A DNA stretch of 10,782 nt, from the NCBI GenBank assembly GCA_030591305.1, contig JAUVBI010000091.1:1-10782 (forward strand). The letters are read 5' to 3'. The position numbers and the translations under genes are program-made. The notes beneath the pieces were generated by a model that had not been told where the DNA came from, did no database searches, and saw only the letters and a program-made list of their open reading frames with translations. This document shows positions 1 to 6,583 of this stretch, in pieces (position 1 is the first letter of the stretch; each line of letters starts with the position of its first letter). The DNA comes from Pseudomonadota bacterium. Its GTDB lineage: Bacteria > Pseudomonadota > Gammaproteobacteria > Pseudomonadales > Halieaceae.

Positions 1-14
1 AGAGGCGGATGTTG

Positions 15-443
15 ATGAAAACTTTTAGTGCCAAAGCAGAAGACGTTAACCACGATTGGTTCGTGGTAGACGCATGTGACAAGACATTGGGCCGTTTGGC
101 TAGTGAAATCGCGCACCGTTTGCGCGGCAAGCACAAGGCCGAATATACCCCCCACGTTGATACCGGCGATTACATCGTTGTGATCAATGCGGAGAAAATA
201 CGTGTGACCGGTGCCAAGACCACCGATAAAATGTATCATTCTCACACCGGTTACCCGGGTGGACTGAAATCAATTTCCTTTGAGAAATTGATTGATAAAG
301 CGCCTGAACGCGTGCTTCAAAAGGCCGTAAAAGGCATGCTGCCACGCAATTCGCTTGGCCGCGCCATGTTTAAGAAACTGAAAGTGTACGCAGGTGGTGA
401 GCACCCGCATGCGGCCCAGCAGCCCCAAGTACTGAACGTTTAA
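15..443 (+). CDS. rplM: 50S ribosomal protein L13
   Basis: Large-subunit ribosomal protein L13, an early assembly protein that binds 23S rRNA. The 142-residue product matches the usual length of the bacterial protein and has its hallmark segments: the N-terminal [28 protein letters not shown], the [13 protein letters not shown] region and the C-terminal HAAQQPQVL. An in-frame ATG lies six bases upstream at 9, but it is only three bases from the AGAGG at 1-5. The ATG at 15 has proper spacing and gives the canonical MKTF start. It is followed after 11 bases by rpsI, the conserved two-gene ribosomal operon. The promoter must lie outside the window. Identification is secure. Confidence 0.97.
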   Translation: MKTFSAKAEDVNHDWFVVDACDKTLGRLASEIAHRLRGKHKAEYTPHVDTGDYIVVINAEKIRVTGAKTTDKMYHSHTGYPGGLKSISFEKLIDKAPERVLQKAVKGMLPRNSLGRAMFKKLKVYAGGEHPHAAQQPQVLNV

Positions 444-454
444 CGGAACTTACT

Positions 455-847
455 ATGTCAGCTACTCAATATTACGGAACCGGCCGTCGCAAGACGTCCA
501 CCGCTCGTGTCTTCATCAGAAATGGTGGCGGCAGCATTACTGTCAACCAGCGCCCTGTAGACCAGTATTTTGGTCGTGAAGTGGCCCGCATGATTGTGCG
601 TCAGCCACTGGAACTTGTTGAATTAACAGATAAATTCGATATTACTATCACTGTTGCCGGCGGCGGCAGCTTCGGCCAGGCCGGTGCCATACGTCACGGT
701 ATTACTCGCGCATTGTTGCAGTATGACGAGTCGCTGCGTGGTGCTTTGCGCAAAGCGGGCTATGTAACCCGTGATGCTCGCGAAGTTGAGCGCAAGAAGG
801 TCGGTCTGCGCAAAGCTCGTAAAAAGCCTCAATTTTCCAAGCGTTAA
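455..847 (+). CDS. rpsI: 30S ribosomal protein S9
   Basis: Small-subunit ribosomal protein S9, whose C-terminal tail reaches the P-site tRNA in the 30S head. The product is 130 residues, the same length as the E. coli protein. It has the typical [15 protein letters not shown] start, the glycine-rich [17 protein letters not shown] core, and a basic tail ending in PQFSKR, the conserved C-terminus that contacts tRNA. A GGAA at 445-448 serves as a modest ribosome binding site. It is cotranscribed with rplM, and the unit ends at the stem-loop and T-run beginning 46 bases after the stop codon. Confidence 0.97.
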   Translation: MSATQYYGTGRRKTSTARVFIRNGGGSITVNQRPVDQYFGREVARMIVRQPLELVELTDKFDITITVAGGGSFGQAGAIRHGITRALLQYDESLRGALRKAGYVTRDAREVERKKVGLRKARKKPQFSKR

Positions 848-892
848 GCAAACTGGAAGGGCTCTGCAGTCAGTCTGTCTGGCTCAGTTAGT

Positions 893-932
893 AAAAACGT
901 TCGGATTTGCTTGCAGACCGAACGTTTTTTTT
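893..932 (+). terminator. Intrinsic terminator of rplM-rpsI
   Basis: A 12-base arm AAAAACGTTCGG (893-904) is exactly complementary to CCGAACGTTTTT (918-929). The loop is 13 bases, and the T-run continues to 932. This is a classic Rho-independent terminator placed 46 bases after rpsI. The A-run on the 5' arm could give weak activity on the other strand, but there is no minus-strand gene to stop there. Confidence 0.88.
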
Positions 933-1005
933 GTCCGGGATTTTGCGACGTGAACTACATCAAGTGTTCGCGAAATTGTGAGTAATATCAAAGCGTTTTC
1001 CTTGT

Positions 1006-1040
1006 AACGGAGCGGTAAACTCATTACCATTTGCACCGTT
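1006..1040. other. Nested inverted repeats upstream of petA
   Basis: Within the 173-base gap between the rpsI terminator and petA, an inner pair GGTAA (1014-1018) and TTACC (1024-1028) flanks a five-base loop. An outer pair AACGG (1006-1010) and CCGTT (1036-1040) encloses it. The outer and inner stems are separated by 3 bases on one side and 7 on the other. It could be an operator or a leader RNA structure for the bc1 operon. I saw no strong sigma-70 promoter in this gap: the best matches, such as TTGTAA at 1002 with TACCAT at 1025, are weak. The function is unknown. Confidence 0.35.
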
Positions 1041-1105
1041 TTGTAATATGTAGACTCAGTGGGCCTTGCCACACTGGGCAAAGTTCTGTAATCGGGGGAT
1101 AAAAC

Positions 1106-1702
1106 ATGAGTAGCGATGGCGTAAACACTCGCAGGAGGCGCTTTTTGATCGGGGCTACCAGCGTGGTAGGGGCAGCGGGGGCGGTAGGAATCGCTATACC
1201 TTTTGTAGGGTCGTGGAACCCGTCTGCGCGGGCCAAAGCTGCCGGTGCACCTGTCAAGGCCGATATCGGCAAGCTGGAGCCTGGCCAGATGGTAGTTGTA
1301 GCGTGGCGCGGCAAGCCGGTTTACGTGGTCAATCGCACCGAGGAAATGCTGGCTAACCTGCCCAAGCTGAATGATGAATTGAAAGACCCTGAATCTGAAG
1401 TTTCAATACAGCCCGATTATATCTCTGGTATTGGCAGATCTCTTCGTCCCGCGTTGTTGGTTATTGAAGGCCTATGTACCCACCTGGGTTGTGCTCCAAA
1501 GTTTCGCCCTGAAGTCGGTGCGGCAGATATGGGCGGCGATGACTGGCTGGGAGGCTTTTTCTGCCCCTGTCACGGTTCCAAATTTGACCTGTCCGGTCGC
1601 GTTTACTCTGGTGTTCCGGCGTCGACGAATTTGATAGTACCTCCCTATTCCTTTGAGGGAGATAACATTCTGGTCATTGGCATAGACACGGAGATTGCAT
1701 AA
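1106..1702 (+). CDS. petA: Ubiquinol-cytochrome c reductase iron-sulfur (Rieske) subunit
   Basis: Rieske 2Fe-2S subunit of the cytochrome bc1 complex (complex III). It takes an electron from ubiquinol at the Qo site of cytochrome b and passes it to cytochrome c1 on the periplasmic side. The 198-residue product begins with a twin-arginine-like RRRRFLIG (9-16) and a membrane anchor at about 17-35. An Ala/Gly-rich hinge follows (about 40-50), then the cluster domain. Box 1 is CTHLGC (Cys124, His126, Cys129) and box 2 is CPCHGS (Cys153, Cys155, His156). By family knowledge Cys124, His126, Cys153 and His156 bind the cluster, and Cys129-Cys155 form a disulfide. GGGGGA at 1094-1099 is a good ribosome binding site. 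The stop codon shares one base with the start of the next gene (TAATG), which implies translational coupling. Confidence 0.96.
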   Translation: MSSDGVNTRRRRFLIGATSVVGAAGAVGIAIPFVGSWNPSARAKAAGAPVKADIGKLEPGQMVVVAWRGKPVYVVNRTEEMLANLPKLNDELKDPESEVSIQPDYISGIGRSLRPALLVIEGLCTHLGCAPKFRPEVGAADMGGDDWLGGFFCPCHGSKFDLSGRVYSGVPASTNLIVPPYSFEGDNILVIGIDTEIA

Positions 1703-3741
1703 TGTCGAATATGCTCGTTGGATTACGTGACTGGGTCGATGCACGCCTGCCTATTGTTCGTGCATGGGATACCCACATGGGCAAGTACTATGCCCCCAAG
1801 AACTTTAACTTCTGGTATTTCTTCGGCGTGCTGTCTCTGTTGGTGCTGGTAAATCAGCTGCTGACCGGGGTGTGGCTCACCATGAGCTTCAACCCCAGTG
1901 CCGAGGGTGCTTTCGCCTCTGTTGAATACATCATGCGCGATGTAGATTATGGCTGGATTATTCGCTATATGCACTCCACCGGTGCATCTGCATTTTTTAT
2001 TGTGATCTATTTGCATATGTTCCGGGCACTGTTGTACGGGTCGTATAAGAAGCCCCGGGAACTGATCTGGATCTTTGGCATGCTGATCTTTGTATGCCTG
2101 ATGGCCGAGGCCTTTGTGGGTTATGTGTTGCCCTGGGGCCAGATGTCCTATTGGGGTGCCCAGGTGATTATTTCCCTGTTTGGCGCTATTCCTGTGGTTG
2201 GAGACGACCTGGTAACCTGGATCCGTGGCGATTACCTGATTTCCGGCATTACCCTGAACCGCTTTTTTGCCCTGCATGTTATCGCGCTGCCTATTGTGTT
2301 GCTGGCACTGGTTGTACTGCACCTGCTGGCGCTGCACGAAGTGGGCTCCAACAACCCCGATGGCGTAGATATCAAAAAGCACAAGGACGAGAACGGCGTT
2401 CCATTAGATGGCATAGCGTTCCATCCCTATTACACCGTGCACGACCTTCAGGCCATTGGGGTATTCCTGTTTGTGTTCTGCTTTATTATCTTCTTTATGC
2501 CGGAGATGGGTGGTTTTTTCCTGGAGTTCCCCAACTTTGAGGAAGCTAACTCGCTGAAAACACCCGAGCATATTGCGCCCACTTGGTATTTCACACCATT
2601 TTATTCGGTGCTGCGGGCTGTGCCAGACAAGTTCTGGGGTTTTATAGCCTTTGCAGCGTCGGTCGCTATACCCTTTATGCTGCCGTGGCTGGATCGTAGT
2701 CCTGTGCTGTCCTGGCGCTACCGGGGCTGGATGACAAAAGTGGCTCTGGTGCTATTTGTGTCATCATTCCTGGTTCTGGGCGTGCTGGGCGTGAAGTCGC
2801 CTACACCTTCGCGCACATTTCTGGCCCAGATTTGTTCCATCATCTACTTTGGCTTCTTCCTGCTTATGCCTATATGGACTAGCCTGGACAAAACCAAGCC
2901 GGTGCCAGAGCGGGTCACCGAAGATGGCGGTATCGGCTTCTGGGGTAGTATTGGCGGCCTGCTTCTCATCGGTGTATTGGCATTCCTGCCCCTGCAAGCG
3001 GTGGGCTCAGAGGCTGGGCACAATTGCGGTGCCATGGCCTGTGACGAGATAGATGTTAATCCCAACGATAAGGTGTCTCTGCAAAGGGGTGCCAAAACGT
3101 ATATGAACTACTGCTTTGGTTGTCACTCCCTGCAGTACTCGCGCTACAACCGTGTTGCACTGGATCTGGGAATTCCTGAGGACTTAATGCAGGCCAACCT
3201 GATGTTTGACCCCAGCTTAAAAATGGGCGCCTTGATGGAAAACGCGATGGACGATGCGCTCGCTAAAACCTGGTTTGGTGCCACACCCCCAGATTTGACC
3301 CTGGTGAGTCGGGCCCGGCAACCGGAGTGGCTGTACACGTATCTGCGTAATTTTTATAAAGACGACAGCCGCCCCTACGGCGTTAACAACCGGGTATTTA
3401 AGGACGTGGGCATGCCCCACGCGCTATTGGAGTTACAGGGCATGCAGGAGTGCGTCATGGGCTCCGTGCAGGCGCACAATGGCGGTGTAAAAAGAGATCC
3501 ACTAACGGGTGAAGACATGCTGGAAGAGCCCTGTGGCAATTACACTATTGCCGAGGCTGGCAGTATGACACCCGCTGAATACGATACGGCGATGTACGAT
3601 CTGGTAAATTTTTTAGCGTACACCGCTGAGCCTATCGCGGCCAAGCGTCAGCGCATTGGCGTTTACGTACTGCTATTTGTTGTGTTGTTTTTCATCTTTG
3701 CCTGGTTGTTAAACCGGGAATACTGGAAGGATGTGCACTGA
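1702..3741 (+). CDS. petB-petC (fbcH-like): Fused cytochrome b / cytochrome c1 (bc1 complex)
   Basis: One 679-codon frame encodes both the cytochrome b and the cytochrome c1 subunits of complex III. Residues 1-405 are a full cytochrome b with about eight membrane helices (near 37-58, 86-110, 121-143, 187-211, 248-266, 312-329, 345-364, 373-392). Its heme ligands are His91/His105 and His192/His207. The Qo-site motif reads PTWY (293-296) where mitochondria have PEWY. Residues 411-431 form a signal-peptide-like helix in place of a separate c1 leader. The c1 head follows, with heme motif CFGCH (471-475), the TWFGATPPDLTL segment (523-534) and probable axial Met571. A C-terminal anchor at 652-670 ends in REYWKDVH. 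Topology fits: the b part ends in the cytoplasm, helix 9 crosses outward, and the anchor returns. Separate b (about 400) and c1 (about 260) proteins are the norm, so the length matches a clean fusion. Possible signal peptidase sites are after Gly435 or Ala438. Whether cleavage occurs is inference. Confidence 0.93.
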   Translation: MSNMLVGLRDWVDARLPIVRAWDTHMGKYYAPKNFNFWYFFGVLSLLVLVNQLLTGVWLTMSFNPSAEGAFASVEYIMRDVDYGWIIRYMHSTGASAFFIVIYLHMFRALLYGSYKKPRELIWIFGMLIFVCLMAEAFVGYVLPWGQMSYWGAQVIISLFGAIPVVGDDLVTWIRGDYLISGITLNRFFALHVIALPIVLLALVVLHLLALHEVGSNNPDGVDIKKHKDENGVPLDGIAFHPYYTVHDLQAIGVFLFVFCFIIFFMPEMGGFFLEFPNFEEANSLKTPEHIAPTWYFTPFYSVLRAVPDKFWGFIAFAASVAIPFMLPWLDRSPVLSWRYRGWMTKVALVLFVSSFLVLGVLGVKSPTPSRTFLAQICSIIYFGFFLLMPIWTSLDKTKPVPERVTEDGGIGFWGSIGGLLLIGVLAFLPLQAVGSEAGHNCGAMACDEIDVNPNDKVSLQRGAKTYMNYCFGCHSLQYSRYNRVALDLGIPEDLMQANLMFDPSLKMGALMENAMDDALAKTWFGATPPDLTLVSRARQPEWLYTYLRNFYKDDSRPYGVNNRVFKDVGMPHALLELQGMQECVMGSVQAHNGGVKRDPLTGEDMLEEPCGNYTIAEAGSMTPAEYDTAMYDLVNFLAYTAEPIAAKRQRIGVYVLLFVVLFFIFAWLLNREYWKDVH

Positions 3742-3762
3742 TTGTAGGGTGACCCCTGACCT

Positions 3763-3791
3763 GACAGCAGCGCAGTAATAAGCGCGCTGTC
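3763..3791. other. Hairpin after the bc1 genes
   Basis: GACAGC (3763-3768) pairs with GCTGTC (3786-3791). The stem continues inward as GCGC/GCGC with one bulged A on the 5' side and another on the 3' side, around a loop near AGTAATA. No T-run follows directly (the next Ts are at 3800-3803), so this is not a standard intrinsic terminator. It may stabilise the 3' end of the petABC message. Confidence 0.4.
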
Positions 3792-3810
3792 ACGGAACAT
3801 TTTAAACGGG

Positions 3811-3842
3811 ACAGATGAGTTGCGGTGTTGCAATTCATCTGT
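3811..3842. other. Long stem-loop between bc1 genes and sspA
   Basis: ACAGATGAGTTGC (3811-3823) pairs with GCAATTCATCTGT (3830-3842), a 13-pair stem with a single G-T wobble and a 6-base loop GGTGTT. Only two more Ts follow (3843-3844), so the U-tract is poor. It could be a weak or Rho-assisted terminator, an attenuator, or a transcript-end stabiliser. With the hairpin at 3763-3791 it makes two stem-loops in the 145-base gap. I found no convincing sspA promoter downstream of it. Confidence 0.5.
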
Positions 3843-3886
3843 TTGATAAACCAAGTTGCTAAACCAGCGAAAACCGAGGAATCTTC

Positions 3887-4519
3887 ATGGGCGATGTGGC
3901 AAAGCGGTCTTCAATGACCTTTTTTTCCGACAATTCCAGTCACTACAGTCACCGGGTGCGTATTGTTCTCGCAGAGAAAGGTGTCGCTGTCGAGGTGATT
4001 GAAGCAGACCCCGCTCACCCCTCTGCAGACCTGTCGGAAGTGAATCCCTACAACTCATTGCCGACTCTGGTTGACCGTGACCTGGTGCTATATGAGTCCA
4101 AGGTAATGATGGAATACCTGGATGAGCGCTTCCCTCATCCGCCGCTGTTGCCGGTGTATCCTGTTGCCCGGGCTGAGAGTCGCCTGATCATCCACCGCAT
4201 CGAAAAAGACTGGTGTGGCTTAGTGGATTCAATTCTCAATTCGCGCAGTGATAATGTTGTCAGCAAGAGCACCAAGGAGTTGCGCGAGAGCATTCTGGGT
4301 ATCGCCCCCATCTTTGCCGAGCGGCCATTCTTCATGAGTGATGATTTCACCCTGGTAGATTGCTGCATCGCACCCCTTTTATGGCGCCTGCCGTCTCTGG
4401 GTATTGATATTCGCTCCAGCAAGCAATCGAAGCCCCTGCTCGATTATATGGATTCGCTGTTCGAGCGCGAGTCATTCCAGGAGAGTCTGTCCGAGCAAGA
4501 GCGCGAAATGCGCCTGTAA
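3887..4519 (+). CDS. sspA: Stringent starvation protein A (GST-fold RNA polymerase-associated factor)
   Basis: SspA binds RNA polymerase-sigma70 holoenzyme and alters promoter choice under starvation and acid stress; in several pathogens it controls virulence genes. The 210-residue protein (E. coli 212) has a glutathione-S-transferase-like fold. The thioredoxin-like half is at about 8-86, with [12 protein letters not shown] (21-32), and the helical half includes [16 protein letters not shown] near 94-109 and APLLWRLP further on. The PHP tripeptide at 83-85, within [15 protein letters not shown], matches the surface pocket known to be needed for SspA function. The C-terminus EQEREMRL is typical. 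GAGGA at 3876-3880 supports the ATG at 3887. sspB follows after 16 bases, as in relatives. Confidence 0.95.
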   Translation: MGDVAKRSSMTFFSDNSSHYSHRVRIVLAEKGVAVEVIEADPAHPSADLSEVNPYNSLPTLVDRDLVLYESKVMMEYLDERFPHPPLLPVYPVARAESRLIIHRIEKDWCGLVDSILNSRSDNVVSKSTKELRESILGIAPIFAERPFFMSDDFTLVDCCIAPLLWRLPSLGIDIRSSKQSKPLLDYMDSLFERESFQESLSEQEREMRL

Positions 4520-4535
4520 GTGCCGGGACAGCTTT

Positions 4536-4928
4536 GTGACACCTAGCCGCCCCTATATCATGCGTGCGCTCTATGAGTGGATTCTGGAGAATGATTGTAC
4601 GCCCTATTTATTGGTGGATACGGGTATAGCGGATGTGATGGTTCCGCAGCAGTACGTCAAAGATGGCCAGATTGTCCTGAATATTTCCCCCGGGGCCGTG
4701 ATGGACCTCAATATTTCCAACGAGGCAGTTATTTTTAACGGCCGCTTCGGCGGTATGGCCACCGATATCTTTGTGCCGGTAGGTGCAGTTATGGGCATTT
4801 ACGCCCGTGAGAATGGTCAGGGAATGGTGTTTGACGCGGAGGAAGCTGTCGATGAAACGCCCCCCGATGACAACCCCCCATCTCCGGTAAAACCTGAAAA
4901 ACGCCCCTCCCTGAAGATCGTACGCTAG
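4536..4928 (+). CDS. sspB: ClpXP protease specificity-enhancing factor SspB
   Basis: Adaptor that captures ssrA-tagged proteins released by ribosome rescue and delivers them to ClpXP. The 130-residue product starts at a GTG at 4536, preceded by GGGA at 4525-4528. This start reproduces the family opening TPSRPYIMRALYEWILEND. The folded dimer domain covers about 2-100, including VPQQYVKDGQIVLNISPGAV, NGRFGG and the strongly conserved YARENGQGMVF (89-99). A proline- and acid-rich flexible linker follows (104-120), then a basic tail RPSLKIVR. That tail corresponds to the C-terminal ClpX-docking peptide of E. coli SspB (RPALRVVK). An ATG at 4560 is possible but would remove conserved residues. The longer open frame upstream lies inside sspA and is not coding. 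Confidence 0.94.
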   Translation: MTPSRPYIMRALYEWILENDCTPYLLVDTGIADVMVPQQYVKDGQIVLNISPGAVMDLNISNEAVIFNGRFGGMATDIFVPVGAVMGIYARENGQGMVFDAEEAVDETPPDDNPPSPVKPEKRPSLKIVR

Positions 4929-4950
4929 CACCCCTTCATGCTAGGTGCTA
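4926..4950. other. Hairpin across the sspB/dolP convergent junction
   Basis: TAGCACC (4926-4932) and GGTGCTA (4944-4950) form a perfect 7-pair stem with an 11-base loop. The left arm begins with the sspB stop codon TAG, and the right arm ends with the complement of the dolP stop codon TAG. It has no T-run on either strand. It fills nearly all of the space between the two converging genes, so it is the only candidate for a transcript-end structure there. Confidence 0.45.
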
Positions 4951-5532
4951 ATCGATAAGCTCAAACAGTCGCACCACCCGCTGTACGCCGGATGTGTCCG
5001 CCGCTGATTCGGCAATCCTGTCGGCCTCGGCATGGGTAGCCAGCCCCATTAAATAGACAACACCATTTTCTGTGACGACTTTAACCCGGCCACCCTCAAT
5101 CTCGGAACTTCCCAGTAGCCAGGACTTTACCTTTGCTGTAATCCACGTGTCGCTGGTCCGGGTCATGGCGGAGCTGGGGGCGGATACTTCCAGTTCGTTG
5201 TAGATTCTGCGCACGCTCCGAATATTGCGCACGACCTGGGTTGCCTTTGCCTTGAGCGCCTCATTTTGTACCTGGCCGACAATTAACATGTAGCCGTTGT
5301 ACGAAACAATGGTCAGGTGCGCATCTGAAAAAGCCTGGTCTGAGGCATGGATATTTACCACCGCCTTGGTCTCGATATTTTCATCGTCCAGTTGTTGCCC
5401 CAGGGTTCGCTCCCCGAGGTTATCTTCGATAGTGTCCGACTGCATGGTGGCCAGAAAATTTCCACAGCCGCCCAGGCTAACGGTCGTTATAAGTAGAAGC
5501 AGGCTCAGATATTTTGTCATTTTTAGTCTCAT
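4948..5532 (-). CDS. dolP: BON-domain outer-membrane lipoprotein (DolP/YraP family)
   Basis: Outer-membrane lipoprotein with two BON domains. In E. coli DolP binds anionic phospholipid, gathers at the division site and supports envelope integrity and BAM function. The 194-residue product (E. coli 191) has a signal peptide with lipobox LGGC and acylated Cys23. BON1 spans about 48-115, including VSYNGYMLIVGQV, and BON2 about 126-193, including DTWITAKVKSWLL and ENGVVYLMGLATH. The ATG at 5532 overlaps the diaA stop codon (ATGA), which suggests coupling. A second ATG at 5520, four codons in, has a weak GAG upstream and leaves the signal peptide intact, so either start could be used. It is the last gene of the lpoA-yraN-diaA-dolP cluster and converges on sspB. 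Confidence 0.92.
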   Translation of the reverse strand: MRLKMTKYLSLLLLITTVSLGGCGNFLATMQSDTIEDNLGERTLGQQLDDENIETKAVVNIHASDQAFSDAHLTIVSYNGYMLIVGQVQNEALKAKATQVVRNIRSVRRIYNELEVSAPSSAMTRTSDTWITAKVKSWLLGSSEIEGGRVKVVTENGVVYLMGLATHAEADRIAESAADTSGVQRVVRLFELID

Positions 5533-6122
5533 GTATAGCTATCAAACAGAGTGCGGTCAACCAGTTCGCACAGGGTGTGGATGACCATGGTTTGTATTTC
5601 AATGATACGGGGACGTCTCGCTGCATTGATCTGCAGTTCCACATCCTCGGACGTGATGAGTGTGCTGAGTTCGCCACTACCGTGATTCGACAGTGCGATG
5701 ACGTTCATGTTCCGTTCGTGTGCGGCCTGAACCGCGCGAATCAGGTTGTTGTGGCCGTCACCACTGGAAATACACAGCAGAACATCACCACGTTGGCCGA
5801 GGGCGCGCACGGGCCTTGAAAACAAGTCGTTCACACCGCTGGAGGTAGCGATTGCAGTCAAGCTACTGGCGTCACCACTCAGGCACAGGGCGGGCAGGGC
5901 GGGGCGTTCGTTTTCCAGGCGGCTCAAAAGCGTGCAGCTAAATAACTGCGCCAGGGCTGCGTCCGGGCCATTGCCGCAGACTATTATTTTGCAGTCGCCC
6001 AGTAGTGCACCGGTCATCAGTTCGGCGCTGCGCTCAATAGGTGTTGCAAGCTCATCGACGGAAAGAGAAATGGTTTCGATGATGTCCTGAAAATTTCCCG
6101 CTATTATCTGATAAAAATCCAT
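5529..6122 (-). CDS. diaA: SIS-domain DnaA initiator-associating protein DiaA
   Basis: Single-SIS-domain protein of 197 residues. In E. coli, DiaA forms tetramers that bind DnaA and promote timely, synchronous initiation at oriC. The SIS core includes CGNGPDAALAQLF (49-61), the ERPALPALCLSGD segment (72-84), RALGQRGDVLLCISSGDG (106-123) and VDRTLF (188-193). It resembles phosphoheptose isomerase GmhA, and this locus is often annotated gmhA. However, the GmhA His61/Glu65 metal positions are Leu60 and Thr64 here, and a third ligand position (Gln172) is Ile174, so isomerase activity is unlikely. The ATG at 6122 has GGAA upstream and matches the family start; a TTG at 6152 is in frame but poorer. 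The place between yraN and dolP supports diaA. Confidence 0.88.
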   Translation of the reverse strand: MDFYQIIAGNFQDIIETISLSVDELATPIERSAELMTGALLGDCKIIVCGNGPDAALAQLFSCTLLSRLENERPALPALCLSGDASSLTAIATSSGVNDLFSRPVRALGQRGDVLLCISSGDGHNNLIRAVQAAHERNMNVIALSNHGSGELSTLITSEDVELQINAARRPRIIEIQTMVIHTLCELVDRTLFDSYT

Positions 6123-6160
6123 AAAGGTTCCGCGTATTGCATGTGTTCCCAATCAGTGGG

Positions 6161-6541
6161 TCACGCCGTAAAGGCCGATCGTATCCATTGGCCTGTTTCA
6201 TTGAAATTAGTATCGAAATTGGCATCGAGGTTGGATTGTCGCGGTTCATAGGCGATCACGTCAAATCTACAGGGTAAATGTGCCCACTGCCGGTTGCGCT
6301 GCAAAAATAACTGCGCAGTACGCACAATGCGCCGTTGTTTGCGTTGGTCTACAGAGGCGGCAGCAGAGCGAAAGTAGGGGTTGCTGCGTGCTCGTACTTC
6401 AAAAAAGACCAGGGTGTTTCCATCCAGGGCAATGATATCTATTTCACCTGTTTTTGCTGAAAAATTTCTGCACACAATGCGCAGGCCCCGTCCGTCAATC
6501 AGCTCGGCCGCCGAATCCTCGAACCTGTTTCCGATATTCAT
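6161..6541 (-). CDS. yraN: YraN/UPF0102 family endonuclease-like protein
   Basis: Small protein of the UPF0102 family, whose fold resembles PD-(D/E)xK nucleases such as Holliday-junction resolvases. Its biological role is not settled. From the ATG at 6541 it is 126 residues. It has NIGNRFEDSAAELI at the N-terminus, the GEIDII motif (32-37), FFEVRAR (46-52, with Arg where many members have Lys), AAASVDQRKQRRI (60-72) and CRFDVIAY (91-98). AGGGAAG lies about 8 bases before this ATG. An earlier ATG at 6577 would add 12 residues but has no visible ribosome binding site, so I prefer 6541. Near the C-terminus there is a tetrapeptide repeat before QWIRSAF that E. coli lacks. It sits between lpoA and diaA, as in E. 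coli. Confidence 0.87.
   Translation of the reverse strand: MNIGNRFEDSAAELIDGRGLRIVCRNFSAKTGEIDIIALDGNTLVFFEVRARSNPYFRSAAASVDQRKQRRIVRTAQLFLQRNRQWAHLPCRFDVIAYEPRQSNLDANFDTNFNETGQWIRSAFTA
6203..6238. repeat. Imperfect 12-base tandem repeat inside yraN
   Basis: Three adjacent 12-base units on the plus strand: GAAATTAGTATC, GAAATTGGCATC and GAGGTTGGATTG. Read on the coding strand they give roughly NLDA-NFDT-NFNE near the YraN C-terminus. The first two units differ at 2 of 12 positions, and the third is more diverged. The unit is a multiple of three, so gain or loss of a copy keeps the frame. Confidence 0.55.
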
Positions 6542-6583
6542 CCGGACACTTCCCTGTGTGCGCTGCTGTAGCCCCATTGTAAG

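Noticed and set aside
771..953. A 60-codon frame across the rpsI end and terminator
   Set aside because: It translates the S9 tail out of frame and passes through a clear intrinsic terminator.
1723..2382. A 219-codon open frame antisense to cytochrome b
   Set aside because: It lies wholly opposite a strongly conserved gene, its translation is rich in His and Gln and resembles no family I know, and it has no supporting ribosome binding site.
3843..3871. TTGATA as the -35 of an sspA promoter
   Set aside because: No -10-like hexamer lies at an acceptable distance downstream.
4404..4535. Upstream extension of the sspB frame from an ATG inside sspA
   Set aside because: The extra codons are the sspA 3' end in another frame. 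SspB homology begins at the GTG at 4536, which has a ribosome binding site.
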